In this document: piece after piece, positions 55,203 through 64,000 of the stretch | Numbering within the stretch: position 1 is the first letter of the stretch | How the letters are laid out: the number at the start of each line of letters is the position of its first letter | Source of the DNA: Paenibacillus sp. SYP-B4298 | GTDB taxonomy: Bacteria; Bacillota; Bacilli; Paenibacillales; Paenibacillaceae | Reading direction: 5' to 3' | Assembly (NCBI RefSeq): GCF_027627475.1 | Contig: NZ_CP115484.1 | Coordinates: 6,056,501 to 6,120,500 of the forward strand | DNA: 64,000 nucleotides | Notes under the pieces: generated by a model | Seen by the model: the letters and a program-made list of their open reading frames with translations, nothing else | Databases searched by the model: none | What the model was told of the DNA's origin: nothing | Program-made: the position numbers and the translations under genes

Positions 55203-56693
55203 ATGGCTGACAACACGGTTAACGAGCAGCATCCGGCAACGGAGCAGTGGGGACAGTTCGAATTCAGATTGAACGGTCCTGCCGATGGCAATCCTTATGA
55301 AGACAACCGCTTCGGAGCACGGTTCAGCCTGCAGCATCGCATGATTGAGGTGGATGGCTTCTATGATGGAGACGGACAATATGTGGTGCGCTTCATGCCG
55401 GACACACTAGGTGAATGGAGCTTCACCACGATCAGCAGCGTCCCGGAGCTGGACGCACGGACGGGCTCATTTACGTGTATAGCTCCGACGCACGGCAACC
55501 ACGGCCCAGTAAGGGTGAGCCGGACGTATCATTTTGCTTATGCCGATGGCAAGCCATTCTTCCCGGTCGGCACGACGGCTTATGTATGGAACCATCAGGG
55601 ACGGGAGCTGGAGGAGCAGACGCTGGAGAGCCTCAAGCAGGCGCCGTTCAACAAGATACGGATGTGCGTCTTCCCCAAGCACTACGATTATAACCTGCAT
55701 GAGCCAGAGCATTGTGCATTTGAAGGCAGCCTGGAGACGGGCTTTGACCTGACGCGCTTCAACCCGAGGTTTTGGCGCCATCTGGAGCAGCGTCTGACGG
55801 AGCTGCAGGATTTGGGTATCGAAGCGGATCTGATTCTGCTTCACCCGTATGACCGCTGGGGCTTCGCCAAGATGACCAGAGAGCAGGATCATCGTTACCT
55901 GCGCTATGCGATGGCGCGTCTGGCCTCCTTCCGCAACATCTGGTGGTCGCTGGCGAATGAATATGATCTGATGTTCGAGAAGACGATGGACGATTGGGAC
56001 GCGATCTTCCACCTGATCCAGCAGCATGATCCGTACCAGCATCTGCGTTCCATTCACAACTGGCAGCATCCAGAGATTCATTACCGCAACAATCAGCACT
56101 GGTACGACCATGGCAAGCCGTGGGTGACGCATGCGAGCATCCAGCACGCTGATCTGCACTTCGTCACCGAATGGAGACAGCAGTATCGCAAGCCGATTGT
56201 TGTCGACGAATGCCGCTATGAGGGCAATATCAACCATGGCTGGGGCAACATTACCGCGGAGAAGATGGTGGAGTGCTTCTGGAAGGGCATGGCGCAGGGC
56301 GGCTATGTCACTCATGGCGAGACGTATACGCATCCAGAGAATATCATCTGGTGGTCGCATGGGGGCACACTGCATGGACAGAGTGCGGAGCGTATTGCGT
56401 TCTTGCGGCGCATCATGGAGCAGGGCCCGCAGCTTGATACGAGCGATGTGCCGTTCCATTGGGATACAGAGGCAGGCGGGGCAGCCGGTGAGTATTATCT
56501 GGTCTACTTCGGAGACAGCCGTCCATCCTTCCGAGAGCTGAAGCTCGATGAGAGCAACACCTTCACGATTGATCTGATCGATACGTGGAACATGACGGTA
56601 GAACGGCTGCCAGGCGAATATAGCGGAGCCTTCCGCATCCCGTTGCCAGGCAAGCCTTACTATGCGCTGCGGATCATCCGCAAGCCATCCTAA
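55203..56693 (+). CDS. Putative glycoside hydrolase, DUF5060-DUF4038-DUF5605 architecture
   Basis: The 496-residue protein has an N-terminal beta domain (DUF5060; YVVRFMPDTLGEWSFTT). A TIM-barrel of the apiosidase-like/DUF4038 group follows (FFPVGTTAYVWNHQ, KIRMCVFPKHYDYN, ILLHPYDRWGF, WWSLANEYDLM with a candidate acid Glu, VVDECRYEGN with a candidate nucleophile Glu). A C-terminal beta domain closes it. There is no signal peptide, so it probably acts inside on imported oligosaccharides. ATG 55203 follows AAAGGGG at 55187-55193. It heads a sugar-uptake locus. Confidence 0.82.
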   Translation: MADNTVNEQHPATEQWGQFEFRLNGPADGNPYEDNRFGARFSLQHRMIEVDGFYDGDGQYVVRFMPDTLGEWSFTTISSVPELDARTGSFTCIAPTHGNHGPVRVSRTYHFAYADGKPFFPVGTTAYVWNHQGRELEEQTLESLKQAPFNKIRMCVFPKHYDYNLHEPEHCAFEGSLETGFDLTRFNPRFWRHLEQRLTELQDLGIEADLILLHPYDRWGFAKMTREQDHRYLRYAMARLASFRNIWWSLANEYDLMFEKTMDDWDAIFHLIQQHDPYQHLRSIHNWQHPEIHYRNNQHWYDHGKPWVTHASIQHADLHFVTEWRQQYRKPIVVDECRYEGNINHGWGNITAEKMVECFWKGMAQGGYVTHGETYTHPENIIWWSHGGTLHGQSAERIAFLRRIMEQGPQLDTSDVPFHWDTEAGGAAGEYYLVYFGDSRPSFRELKLDESNTFTIDLIDTWNMTVERLPGEYSGAFRIPLPGKPYYALRIIRKPS

Positions 56694-56727
56694 TACGAAT
56701 GCATAACTACACAGGGGGAACGACACG

Positions 56728-57999
56728 ATGAAAAAGACGCTTACTTTACTGCTCGTTATGATGCTGACAGCAGCGCTGGCAGCCGCCTGTTCTTCGGGCA
56801 ATACTGACAAGAATACAACAGCCGAAGGCGACAAGGGAGCTTCACCTGCCAAGACGACCGTATCGCTGTGGATATTGGATGATCATATCTGGATTGACGG
56901 CGCAGTCGAGGATTTCAAGAAGGACAACCCGGATATTAATGTGGAAGTGAGCAAATACGGCACCGATCCGCTGAAGGAAGCGCTCAAGGTGGCCGCCAAC
57001 TCCAAGACGCTGCCGAATATGTGGTTTACCTGGGGCGGCTCGCTCGGTTCCTTCTATGCCGTTAACGGCTTGGCTCAGGATCTGACACAGGTAGCCAAGA
57101 ATCATAACTGGTCGGATATATACAACCAGGCGGCTCTGGATATGTCCACTTACAACGGCAAGCTCTCCGGTATTCCCTATCATCTGAACGCTCTCAATAT
57201 GTGGTACAACAAGCCGCTGTTCGAGAAGCAGTCCCTGAGCGCGCCGACCACGCTGGAGCAGTTCGAGTCGCTCCTGCAGACCATTAAGGATGACGGCTCT
57301 GTACCGCTCGCCTTGGCGGGCAAGAATGGCTGGCATATTATGCGTCTGACCGAGCAACTGCTGGAGCACTTCGCCGGAGCGGAGCTGCATGACAAGCTGA
57401 ACAGTCTGGAGGCTTCATGGAATGATCCGGCTGTCGTGAAGACCTTCGAGAAGCTGAAGGAGTATACGGATAAGGGCTATTTCCCTAAAGGCCATGTAGC
57501 TATCGATCAGAGCGAGGCGATCAATGCCTTCTATCCTGGCCAAGCAGCGATGACACTGGAGGGAACCTGGCTGGATCGCAACATTACGGCCGCCGGCTTC
57601 AATACGAATGATTTCTCCGTGTTCCAGTTCCCGACAGAGCGTTCCTCTGTATTCGTCGAGATGTTCCAGATTAATAGCGAGCTGGATCAAGCGACACTGG
57701 ATGCAACGATCAAGCTGGGCGAGTATCTGACCAGCAAGGATGTCGTCAACAAATATATCGATACCTATGGGACACCAGCTACGCTCAATGTCACCTTCTC
57801 CGCCAATACGCCAAACGTGCAGCCGCTGCTCGATATGGCGTCCAAGGGAAGCTTCCTGATTACTGACCAGGCGCTGCCGCAAGAGATTGCCCAGAAGCTG
57901 TTCGAGGCACAGGATCGGGTTGTACTGAATGAGTGGACGCCGGAGCAAGCAGCCGAGCAACTGGACAAGGCGATTACAGAGTACAAGAGCAAGCAGTAA
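56728..57999 (+). CDS. Sugar ABC transporter substrate-binding lipoprotein
   Basis: The 423-residue protein has a lipoprotein signal peptide (lipobox LAAACSS, Cys21) and a family 1 solute-binding fold (LKEALKVAANSKTLPNMWFTWGG, NGKLSGIPYHLNALNMWYNK, FYPGQAAMTLEGTW). It would present an oligosaccharide to the two permeases encoded next. The gene follows the hydrolase by 34 bases; AGGGGG lies before the ATG. The 120 bases after it hold the ribosome site of the first permease. Confidence 0.92.
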   Translation: MKKTLTLLLVMMLTAALAAACSSGNTDKNTTAEGDKGASPAKTTVSLWILDDHIWIDGAVEDFKKDNPDINVEVSKYGTDPLKEALKVAANSKTLPNMWFTWGGSLGSFYAVNGLAQDLTQVAKNHNWSDIYNQAALDMSTYNGKLSGIPYHLNALNMWYNKPLFEKQSLSAPTTLEQFESLLQTIKDDGSVPLALAGKNGWHIMRLTEQLLEHFAGAELHDKLNSLEASWNDPAVVKTFEKLKEYTDKGYFPKGHVAIDQSEAINAFYPGQAAMTLEGTWLDRNITAAGFNTNDFSVFQFPTERSSVFVEMFQINSELDQATLDATIKLGEYLTSKDVVNKYIDTYGTPATLNVTFSANTPNVQPLLDMASKGSFLITDQALPQEIAQKLFEAQDRVVLNEWTPEQAAEQLDKAITEYKSKQ

Positions 58000-58119
58000 T
58001 ACATGATGAAGCATGCGCTCGGAGGACGAGCGAGGCTGCCATAAGATATTAACAGCGGACAATGTACGGGCGGGCACAATTGGAGAGCCCGCCCTGACAT
58101 TGGAGAGGAGGACCAGCGC

Positions 58120-58995
58120 GTGAGAAGCGGGACGATCAAGCCCTGGCTATTTATTATGCCTGCGCTGCTGATTTATTTAGTCATTATATTTTTCCCCTCG
58201 ATGTACACCTTTTATTTGAGTTTTTTCAAGTGGAATGGGGTCGCCCCGGACAAAACATTCGTTGGGCTGGGGAATTACTTGGATCTGCTGTTCCGTGACA
58301 CCGTCTTTCTGAAGGCGTTATGGAACAACGTGCTATGGACGATCGGCTCCCTGACGATCATATTGGGCTTCGGCTTGATGCTGGCGCTGCTGTTGAACAA
58401 GAAGCTCAAGGGACGTATCGTGTTCCGCGGCATTTTCTATTTCCCGTATGTGCTGTCCGGCGTCATCGTAGCGACAATCTGGACATGGATGTACAATCCG
58501 TCGCAAGGATTCTTCAATAAGCTGTTGGAGCTGGTGGGGCTGGAGCATCTGACGAGCGCCTGGCTCGCCGATCCCAAGATCGCGCTGTATGCAGTGTTTG
58601 TCGCGGCGATATGGAATGGTGTCGGGCAACCGCTGGTGCTGTTTCTGGCCGGGCTGCAGACCATTCCGCAGGACCCCTATGAGGCGGCGATCATCGACGG
58701 CGCGAAGCCGTATCAGATGTTCTGGAATATAACATTGCCGCTGCTGCGAGAGACCTTCATCATCGTCGTCGCCATTACGATGGTATCGTCGATGAAGGTG
58801 TACGACATCGTGTATGCGATGACTGGCGGCGGACCGGCGGAGAGCACGCATGTGCTGGCCTCCTGGATGTACTTCCAGACGTTCAAGTTCGCCAATATCG
58901 GCGCGGGCTCGGCGATCTCGATGTTTCTGGTCTTTATTACGATGATTGTCATTATTCCCTATGTCTATTACACGACAAAAAGGTCGCATGTGTAA
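58120..58995 (+). CDS. CUT1-family sugar ABC transporter permease (MalF/UgpA type)
   Basis: The 291-residue protein has six membrane spans and the EAA loop (DPYEAAIIDGAKPYQMFWNITLPLL, about 186-210). GTG 58120 follows GAGAGGAGG with normal spacing. It pairs with the next permease, 25 bases on, and with the binding lipoprotein upstream. Confidence 0.92.
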   Translation: MRSGTIKPWLFIMPALLIYLVIIFFPSMYTFYLSFFKWNGVAPDKTFVGLGNYLDLLFRDTVFLKALWNNVLWTIGSLTIILGFGLMLALLLNKKLKGRIVFRGIFYFPYVLSGVIVATIWTWMYNPSQGFFNKLLELVGLEHLTSAWLADPKIALYAVFVAAIWNGVGQPLVLFLAGLQTIPQDPYEAAIIDGAKPYQMFWNITLPLLRETFIIVVAITMVSSMKVYDIVYAMTGGGPAESTHVLASWMYFQTFKFANIGAGSAISMFLVFITMIVIIPYVYYTTKRSHV

Positions 58996-59020
58996 GAAGG
59001 AAGGTTGGTGAAGGACTACA

Positions 59021-59857
59021 ATGGAGGAGTTGCGCGTTCACCCGGCCATCGCTGTAACAAGGTTTTTGTTTTTAGTGTTGTTATCTATCGCCTTTTTGTT
59101 GCCCATCGTGTTTATTGCGTTTACCGCTCTCAAATCCAATGCGGACTTGCTGAGAAATCCGTTCTATGCCTTGCCGGAGAAGTTCCAGTGGGGCAATTTC
59201 GCCAAGGCGTGGGAGCAAGGAAGGCTCGGCATGTACATGCAGAATACCGCGCTGATCTCCTTCGTGAAGGTGCCGCTGGGCATTCTGATCGAGTCGCTGG
59301 CGGCGTATGCGCTGACCCGGCTCGTCTTCAAATGGAGCAATATGATGTTCGCCTTCTTCCTGGTGGGCATGATGATCCCGATGCAGGCCACGCTCGTACC
59401 GCTGAATATTTTGCTGAACAAGCTGGGATTGGTGAATACGTATCCGGGCATATTTCTAGTATATCTCGGCTTCGGCATCCCGTTCGGCATCCTGATCTTG
59501 CGCGGCTTCTTCCGCACGATTCCGAAGGAGATTGACGAGGCGGCACTGATCGACGGCTGCGGAGATGTCGGCAAGTTCTTCCGCATCATATTGCCGTTGT
59601 CGATGCCGGCGATCGCCACGATCTTCATCTTCGACTTTATGGCAACCTGGAATGAGTTTTTGCTGGCGCAAATTTTCATTACCAAGGATACGATGCGCAC
59701 GATTACGACAGGTCTGCTCTCCTTCCGCGGCGAGCACTCGGCAGACTATACGCTGCTTAGCGCTGGTGTGCTGATGTCGGTTATTCCGATCTTGGCCGTC
59801 TATCTGGCCTTTCAAAAATATTTTGTATCCGGGCTGGCTGGTTCGGTCAAAGGTTAA
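59021..59857 (+). CDS. CUT1-family sugar ABC transporter permease (MalG/UgpE type)
   Basis: The 278-residue protein has six membrane spans, the EAA loop (IPKEIDEAALIDGCGDVGKFFRIILPLS, about 167-194) and the C-terminal GLAGSVKG. It is similar in length and layout to the second permease at 1103-1930. No ATPase gene is in the locus. A possible hairpin (GCAGCGAGCAGGA/TCCTGCTTGGCTGC, 59870-59918) follows. Confidence 0.92.
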   Translation: MEELRVHPAIAVTRFLFLVLLSIAFLLPIVFIAFTALKSNADLLRNPFYALPEKFQWGNFAKAWEQGRLGMYMQNTALISFVKVPLGILIESLAAYALTRLVFKWSNMMFAFFLVGMMIPMQATLVPLNILLNKLGLVNTYPGIFLVYLGFGIPFGILILRGFFRTIPKEIDEAALIDGCGDVGKFFRIILPLSMPAIATIFIFDFMATWNEFLLAQIFITKDTMRTITTGLLSFRGEHSADYTLLSAGVLMSVIPILAVYLAFQKYFVSGLAGSVKG

Positions 59858-60074
59858 TCGCATAGCAGGCAGCGAGCAGGAGCGACGGGCGATCCCGGCT
59901 GTTCCTGCTTGGCTGCGTTGCCGGACGTTTCCATTATCGGGGACGGCGGGAAGTGTGTTCCATTGACGGGCTGTGCGCGGCTTTGCTACGATAGGAGACA
60001 CTCATTTTCGGAAGGGCAGTCTCCTTATACGCAGATATGTAATCGTTCACAACAGAAAGGCGGGCTGTGTGCTG

Positions 60075-61859
60075 ATGGCCTTCAGATGGAATAGTCTCTC
60101 TTACCGAACCCGGTTGTTTTTAATCTTCCTGCTGATCAGCAGCATTCCCGCAGCATTGATCGGCACCGTGGCCTACAAGAAATCGGCAGATATGCTGCAG
60201 AGCCAGGTGACAGAGGATATGTATGTCATCATCCGTCAATTGAATACAGCGATTGAGCGGCAGATTAATGATTTTGACCGCTTCAGTATCCTGCCCTACT
60301 ACATGCCGGACTCCTTCGAGTTTCTGCGCAAGCCGTATGTTCCAACCGAGCAATGGGGCAGCGACGAGCTGGCCGCTCAGAAAAATCTGCTCCGTCTGAT
60401 GAGCGCCTATCCTTCAATCAATGCCTCCATTAAAGGCATGGTGCTGTATGGCATGAACGGAACGATTAGCGGCTACCGGGTCAGCGGCAGCTCGCAGATG
60501 AAGAGAGGCTCGACGGTAGAGGACGAGGACTGGTACAAGCAGGCGGTGGCGCGCAACGGAGGCTTCGTCGTCTCCGGCATCCGCTCCATCGATCAGTTTG
60601 ATGATGCTCCGTTCACCGCGGTCACGGTAGCCCGCATGCTGGTGGATGAGAAGCTCAAGCCGCTTGCGGTGATGGCGCTGCATGTATCCCCTGAGTTCAT
60701 TGCCAATATTCTGTATCGATCTCAATTGGAGGGAGAGGCGGTGGTGGTGCTGGATGCGGATAACAAGCCCATCTATGCCTCGGACAACGGACTCGCATCG
60801 GCACTGAGGCAGGTGGAGGCCGGCGATACGCCGTCTCCCTGGAGTGCGAGGGTGGCAAGTGAAGGTGGAGACATGACGTATAGCGGCGTATCGATGTACA
60901 GCAGCTATCTGGGATGGAAGGTATTTCTGGGCAAAAATCGCGAGGAGCTGCTGGCGGGCAGTCGATTGATACGGCTGTTCACCTATGCAATTGTAATCGT
61001 GATGGCCGTTGCGGCTGCGTTGGTGTCATGGCTGCTCGCCCGCAGCCTGTCTGACCCGGTGCTGCGGATGATCCGTTCGATGCGCGAGGTGGAGAAGGGG
61101 AGATTCGCGCCGCCGCTGGCGCTTGAACGGTCGGATGAGCTGGGTCAACTGCATCTGAGCTATACCCGAATGGTGCAGCGGCTTGAGGAGATGGTTCGCT
61201 CGATTGAGGAGAAGGAGCGGCAGAAGCGTCATGCAGAGCTGACCGCATTGCGGACACGAGTGCAGCCGCATTTTTTGTACAATACGCTGAATTCGATTCG
61301 GATGATGGCGATCCTCCAGCGTGCGCCGCAGATCGCCGGACTGCTGCAATCGGTGACGAAGCTGTTCAAGGCGAACATGCGGCTGAACCACGAGCTGATC
61401 CCGCTGCAGGAGGAGATGGCGCTGCTGAAGGATTACGCCGAGCTGATGGATATGCGCTATACGAATACGTTTGCGCTGGAGTGGGAGGTGCCGGAGGAGC
61501 TGGCGGATGTCGGCGTCCCGCCGATGCTGCTGCAGCCGCTGCTGGAGAATGCGATCTTCCATGGCTCCAAGGGGCTGGAGCGGCTGCTCCACATTCGGAT
61601 TGGCGCACGTCTTATCGATCACCAGACGGTGGTCATCGAGTTGGCTGACGATGGGATCGGCATCAGCGAGGAGGCGCTGGTCATGCTGGAGGGGCGCAGC
61701 AGCAGTGATGTTTCCGAGCATTTTGGCATTGCGAATGCGCGCGAGCGGATACAACTGCGCTTTGGCGAGGAATATGGGCTGGCCATCCGTTGTGTGGAAG
61801 GCGGGGGGACACAGATCGTTATCACGCTGCCTTGTCAATATGTCCAAGGGGGGACGTGA
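60075..61859 (+). CDS. YesM-type sensor histidine kinase
   Basis: The 594-residue membrane sensor has helix 1 at about 13-35, an extracellular Cache-like domain, helix 2 near 300-325 and a HAMP domain. A His_kinase domain follows with phospho-acceptor His399 in QPHFLYNTLNSIR, and an ATPase domain (LLQPLLENAIFHG, LADDGIGIS, HFGIANARERI). Such kinases sense sugars or binding proteins and control neighbouring uptake genes. ATG 60075 follows GAAAGGCGGG; GTG 60069 is an alternative. The response regulator begins three bases after the stop. Confidence 0.92.
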   Translation: MAFRWNSLSYRTRLFLIFLLISSIPAALIGTVAYKKSADMLQSQVTEDMYVIIRQLNTAIERQINDFDRFSILPYYMPDSFEFLRKPYVPTEQWGSDELAAQKNLLRLMSAYPSINASIKGMVLYGMNGTISGYRVSGSSQMKRGSTVEDEDWYKQAVARNGGFVVSGIRSIDQFDDAPFTAVTVARMLVDEKLKPLAVMALHVSPEFIANILYRSQLEGEAVVVLDADNKPIYASDNGLASALRQVEAGDTPSPWSARVASEGGDMTYSGVSMYSSYLGWKVFLGKNREELLAGSRLIRLFTYAIVIVMAVAAALVSWLLARSLSDPVLRMIRSMREVEKGRFAPPLALERSDELGQLHLSYTRMVQRLEEMVRSIEEKERQKRHAELTALRTRVQPHFLYNTLNSIRMMAILQRAPQIAGLLQSVTKLFKANMRLNHELIPLQEEMALLKDYAELMDMRYTNTFALEWEVPEELADVGVPPMLLQPLLENAIFHGSKGLERLLHIRIGARLIDHQTVVIELADDGIGISEEALVMLEGRSSSDVSEHFGIANARERIQLRFGEEYGLAIRCVEGGGTQIVITLPCQYVQGGT

Positions 61860-61862
61860 AGC

Positions 61863-63095
61863 ATGTGGAATTTGATGGTGGTAGAGGATGAGGCGCTCGT
61901 GCGGGTCGGGCTGCGTTATATGGTGGACTGGGAAAGCCATGATGTGCACTGGAAGGCGGAGGCCTCCAATGGCGAAGAAGCGCTCCGGCTGATGGAGGAG
62001 CAGGACATCCATATCGTGATGACTGACATTCGGATGCCGGGCATGGACGGGCTGGCGCTGGCGGACCAGATTAAGGAGCGGTACAGCCATGTGCAGATCA
62101 TTTTCTTGAGCAGCTATGACAATTTCCCGTATGTGAAGGAGGCGCTGCGGCTGGGGGCGATCGACTATCTGCACAAGCCGACGATGGCGGAGGAGGAGAT
62201 TGCCGGGGCGCTAACTAAGGCCAAGCTGCTGCTGGAGAAGGACAGTTCCACTCGGAGCAAGCCGGGACTGTCCGAGCAGGAGAAGAATGATCTGCTGCTG
62301 TCGCTGCTCGATACGTATACGTTCCCGGACCGTGCGGCTCTGAAGGAGCTGCAGGGGGGCTGGCTGACCGGGCCGCTGTGGGTCTGCCTGTTCCGTGTGC
62401 GCGATGATGCGCACCAGGAGCTGACGGCTGCAGAGGCGCATCTGGAGTCAGGTCGTGCCAGCACGGGGGACAATGAAGGCGACCCTCTCAAATTTTTATC
62501 CGTGCGCTACGTCATTGATGAGTATGTATCCAGAGATTGGGGGGGCGATGTCTTTCACCGCAATCACCGGGAGATTATATGGCTGGCTCCAGCGACGGAT
62601 AAGGCGGGACGGACGGGGGCGAAGGACAGGGGCAAGTACCTGGAACGGCTGCGGCAGAAGGTATTCGACATCTTGAATGAGGTGATCGTGTTCTCGGCAA
62701 GCGGCGATTACAAGTCGCTTGAGGACATCCCGGCAGCTTACATGGAGGCCCTGCTGCGCTTCCCGATCAACAAGCAGAGCGACAGTCATCATGTGCGGAT
62801 GGTCAAGGAATATATTGATGCGCATCTGGTGGAGGAGCTGTCGCTGCAGAAGGCTTCGGAGATGACCGGAATTACCGCGGGCTATCTGAGCCGAATCTTC
62901 CAGCGCGAGATTGGGGAGAGCTTCAGCGAGTATATTATTCGTAACAAAATGACTCATGCCCAAAGGCTGCTGCGCGAGAGCAGCATGAAGGTGTATGAGG
63001 TGGCGGCAGCGGTCGGCTATGCGAATCCGCATTACTTCAGCAAGCTCTTCAAGGAGCGGACAGGGATGACGCCGTTGGAATACCGTAATCGCTAG
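61863..63095 (+). CDS. YesN-type response regulator with AraC-family DNA-binding domain
   Basis: The 410-residue protein has a receiver domain (residues 1-120) with acidic Glu8-Asp9, phospho-acceptor Asp55 in VMTDIRMPGMDG and Lys in YLHKP. A middle region of about 180 residues follows, then two AraC helix-turn-helix motifs (LSLQKASEMTGITAGYLSRIFQRE and MKVYEVAAAVGYANPHYFSKLFKE). It probably activates the sugar operon upstream after phosphorylation by the kinase. Confidence 0.94.
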   Translation: MWNLMVVEDEALVRVGLRYMVDWESHDVHWKAEASNGEEALRLMEEQDIHIVMTDIRMPGMDGLALADQIKERYSHVQIIFLSSYDNFPYVKEALRLGAIDYLHKPTMAEEEIAGALTKAKLLLEKDSSTRSKPGLSEQEKNDLLLSLLDTYTFPDRAALKELQGGWLTGPLWVCLFRVRDDAHQELTAAEAHLESGRASTGDNEGDPLKFLSVRYVIDEYVSRDWGGDVFHRNHREIIWLAPATDKAGRTGAKDRGKYLERLRQKVFDILNEVIVFSASGDYKSLEDIPAAYMEALLRFPINKQSDSHHVRMVKEYIDAHLVEELSLQKASEMTGITAGYLSRIFQREIGESFSEYIIRNKMTHAQRLLRESSMKVYEVAAAVGYANPHYFSKLFKERTGMTPLEYRNR

Positions 63096-63193
63096 CTCGG
63101 ATGTGAGGGCTGGGCGGCTGCCCATGCGGAGCGTTGTAGGGGCAGGTATAGAAGCAAGGGGGCAGGGCATGGGGCCCGGCGGCCTCGCCAAGG

Positions 63194-63249
63194 GCGGCCA
63201 AGAGCCTGTGATCAGCGTATGGATGCTGAGATCACAGGCTCTTGGCCGC
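63194..63249. terminator. Perfect 20-base inverted repeat between convergent genes
   Basis: GCGGCCAAGAGCCTGTGATC (63194-63213) is repeated inverted at 63230-63249 around a 16-base loop. It lies between the ends of the response regulator and the DoxX gene and is probably a bidirectional terminator, though T-runs are missing on both sides. Confidence 0.6.
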
Positions 63250-63259
63250 TTGCGCATAC

Positions 63260-63688
63260 TTAGGAAGAAATGGAGGATTTGCTGGAAGCATCCGATTTGA
63301 ACAGCAACTGATCCACAGAGAGCAGGCGACTGCCAGTCAGTACTAGCATGACGGACATTGCCAGCAACGCCAGATCAAGCTCATAGCCAGCCATCTCGCC
63401 ATTGCCAGTGAATCCGACTGCCAGCTTGACCTTGAAGATCGCGACGACCATCGTAATTGCCAGCAGCGCTCCGATGGCGCGCGTACCCAGTCCAACTATG
63501 AGCAGCAGTCCGCCCACCAGCTCGACGATCGCGACAATATAGCTCATGAATTGCGGAATGCCCATGCTGTCGAACCACATGCCGACATTGCCGATGCCAC
63601 CTTGAAATTTGTCATAGCCATGAATAGCAAATGTAAGTCCGAGCACAATTCTTGCAATTAGCAATCCGATTTCTGCTGTTCGATTCAT
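63260..63688 (-). CDS. DoxX-family membrane protein
   Basis: The 142-residue protein has four membrane helices (IGLLIARIVLGLTFAIHGYDKF, SYIVAIVELVGGLLLIVGLG, AIGALLAITMVVAIFKV, DLALLAMSVMLVLTGSRLLSV), with the DoxX motif RIVLGLTFAIHGYDKF. AAAGGAG lies before ATG 63688. It follows a VOC dioxygenase-like gene, the arrangement of Bacillus mhq loci where DoxX protein MhqP accompanies ring-cleaving enzymes in quinone resistance. Confidence 0.88.
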   Translation of the reverse strand: MNRTAEIGLLIARIVLGLTFAIHGYDKFQGGIGNVGMWFDSMGIPQFMSYIVAIVELVGGLLLIVGLGTRAIGALLAITMVVAIFKVKLAVGFTGNGEMAGYELDLALLAMSVMLVLTGSRLLSVDQLLFKSDASSKSSISS

Positions 63689-63728
63689 TGATCATTCTCC
63701 TTTAATAGTGGTCTTCATGTACATGTTT

Positions 63729-64000
63729 CTACGCTTGGGGTGAACCTGCTGCTGAAGCCAGGCGAAGCTCAATCCCCGAGGGGTCATATACCAGGTAATG
63801 CCCGGCTTCACCTGTGACGGTGATGCCAGCCTGCTTCAGTCGGCCGACGGTCTCCTGTAAGGCAGCGTGGTCAGGCAGCAGGATCGTGTAGTAGGCCAGG
63901 CCAGTTGCATCTGCTGGCGCGATCGGTACGCCCTCTCCGGCCCAGCTATTCAGGCCGATATGGTGATGGTATCCGCCGGTCGCGATGAATAGCGCCCCCA
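63729..64000 (-). CDS. VOC-family glyoxalase/dioxygenase, C-terminal part (cut by window end)
   Basis: The minus strand reads GALFIATGGYHHHIGLNSW..., then AYYTILLPDHAALQETVGRLKQAG and HYLVYDPSGIELRLAS before the stop at 63729. GGYHHHIGLN and the YDPSGIELRL metal-ligand Glu segment are typical of CatE/MhqO-like catechol 2,3-dioxygenase-type VOC proteins. The N-terminal half lies beyond the window. The DoxX gene follows about 40 bases downstream, probably in one operon. Confidence 0.82.
   Translation of the reverse strand, partial: GALFIATGGYHHHIGLNSWAGEGVPIAPADATGLAYYTILLPDHAALQETVGRLKQAGITVTGEAGHYLVYDPSGIELRLASAAGSPQA

Noticed and set aside
55467-56852. 461-codon minus-strand frame opposite the DUF5060 hydrolase
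   Set aside because: The forward gene has clear family motifs and a ribosome site; the antisense frame has neither.
61026-62174. 382-codon minus-strand frame opposite the kinase and response regulator
   Set aside because: It crosses two recognised genes and looks like antisense shadow (His, Gln, Arg rich).

Overview
The window looks like chromosomal DNA of a Paenibacillus-type member of the Bacillota. The evidence is the mid-50s G+C by eye in most genes, strong AGGAGG-type ribosome sites, CUT1 sugar ABC systems paired with a YesM/YesN-type two-component system, two T-box leaders and a type I-C CRISPR system. Several AT-rich islands with different codon use interrupt this background and are probably acquired.

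Layout. 1-5.1 kb: two CUT1 sugar permeases and a GH78 alpha-L-rhamnosidase. 5.1-18.1 kb: a type I-C CRISPR-Cas locus in which the operon cas3-cas5c-cas8c-cas7c-cas4-cas1-cas2 lies between two arrays on the same strand. Array 1 has 34 intact repeats plus two decayed ones; array 2 has 20 repeats, the last one decayed. A PD-(D/E)XK-like protein (DUF6602 type) sits between array 1 and cas3. The cas1 gene lacks about 70 codons compared with the family, in frame, which may disable spacer acquisition although the catalytic residues remain. 18.2-24.7 kb: a methyltransferase, then what looks like a decayed natural-product cluster (BtrH-like protein, small protein, truncated adenylation-domain remnant, two ABC exporters). 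24.9-29.8 kb: a phosphotransferase, gene debris, and an AT-rich island with a split ECF sigma factor, a SpoIID-like/PPC secreted protein and a lipoprotein, bordered by two near-identical terminator sequences.

30.0-36.0 kb: a reactive-sulfur regulon (CoA-disulfide reductase-rhodanese fusion, TauE-type exporter, rhodaneses, TusA proteins, persulfide-dioxygenase-type protein) with three CsoR/CstR-like operators and an inverted pair of MITE-like repeats. 36.2-41.4 kb: an XRE-cupin regulator divergent from an esterase and an extradiol-type dioxygenase, asd behind a T-box (probable Lys specifier), and an Old Yellow Enzyme. 41.4-44.5 kb: an AT-rich patch with a secreted cysteine protease and a membrane protein between a possible group II intron scar and an IS1182-type remnant. 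44.6-50.2 kb: an ABC-2 transporter, a hydrolase and rpiA. 50.4-54.4 kb: DAHP synthase behind a Phe-type T-box, and an MmyB-like regulator divergent from fabF. 54.6-63.1 kb: a HesB-like protein and a second glycan locus (DUF5060/DUF4038 glycosidase, binding protein, two permeases, histidine kinase, AraC-type response regulator). The end carries DoxX and a partial VOC gene, like a quinone-detoxification pair.

No rRNA or tRNA genes were seen. All family assignments come from reading motifs by eye; no database search was run.
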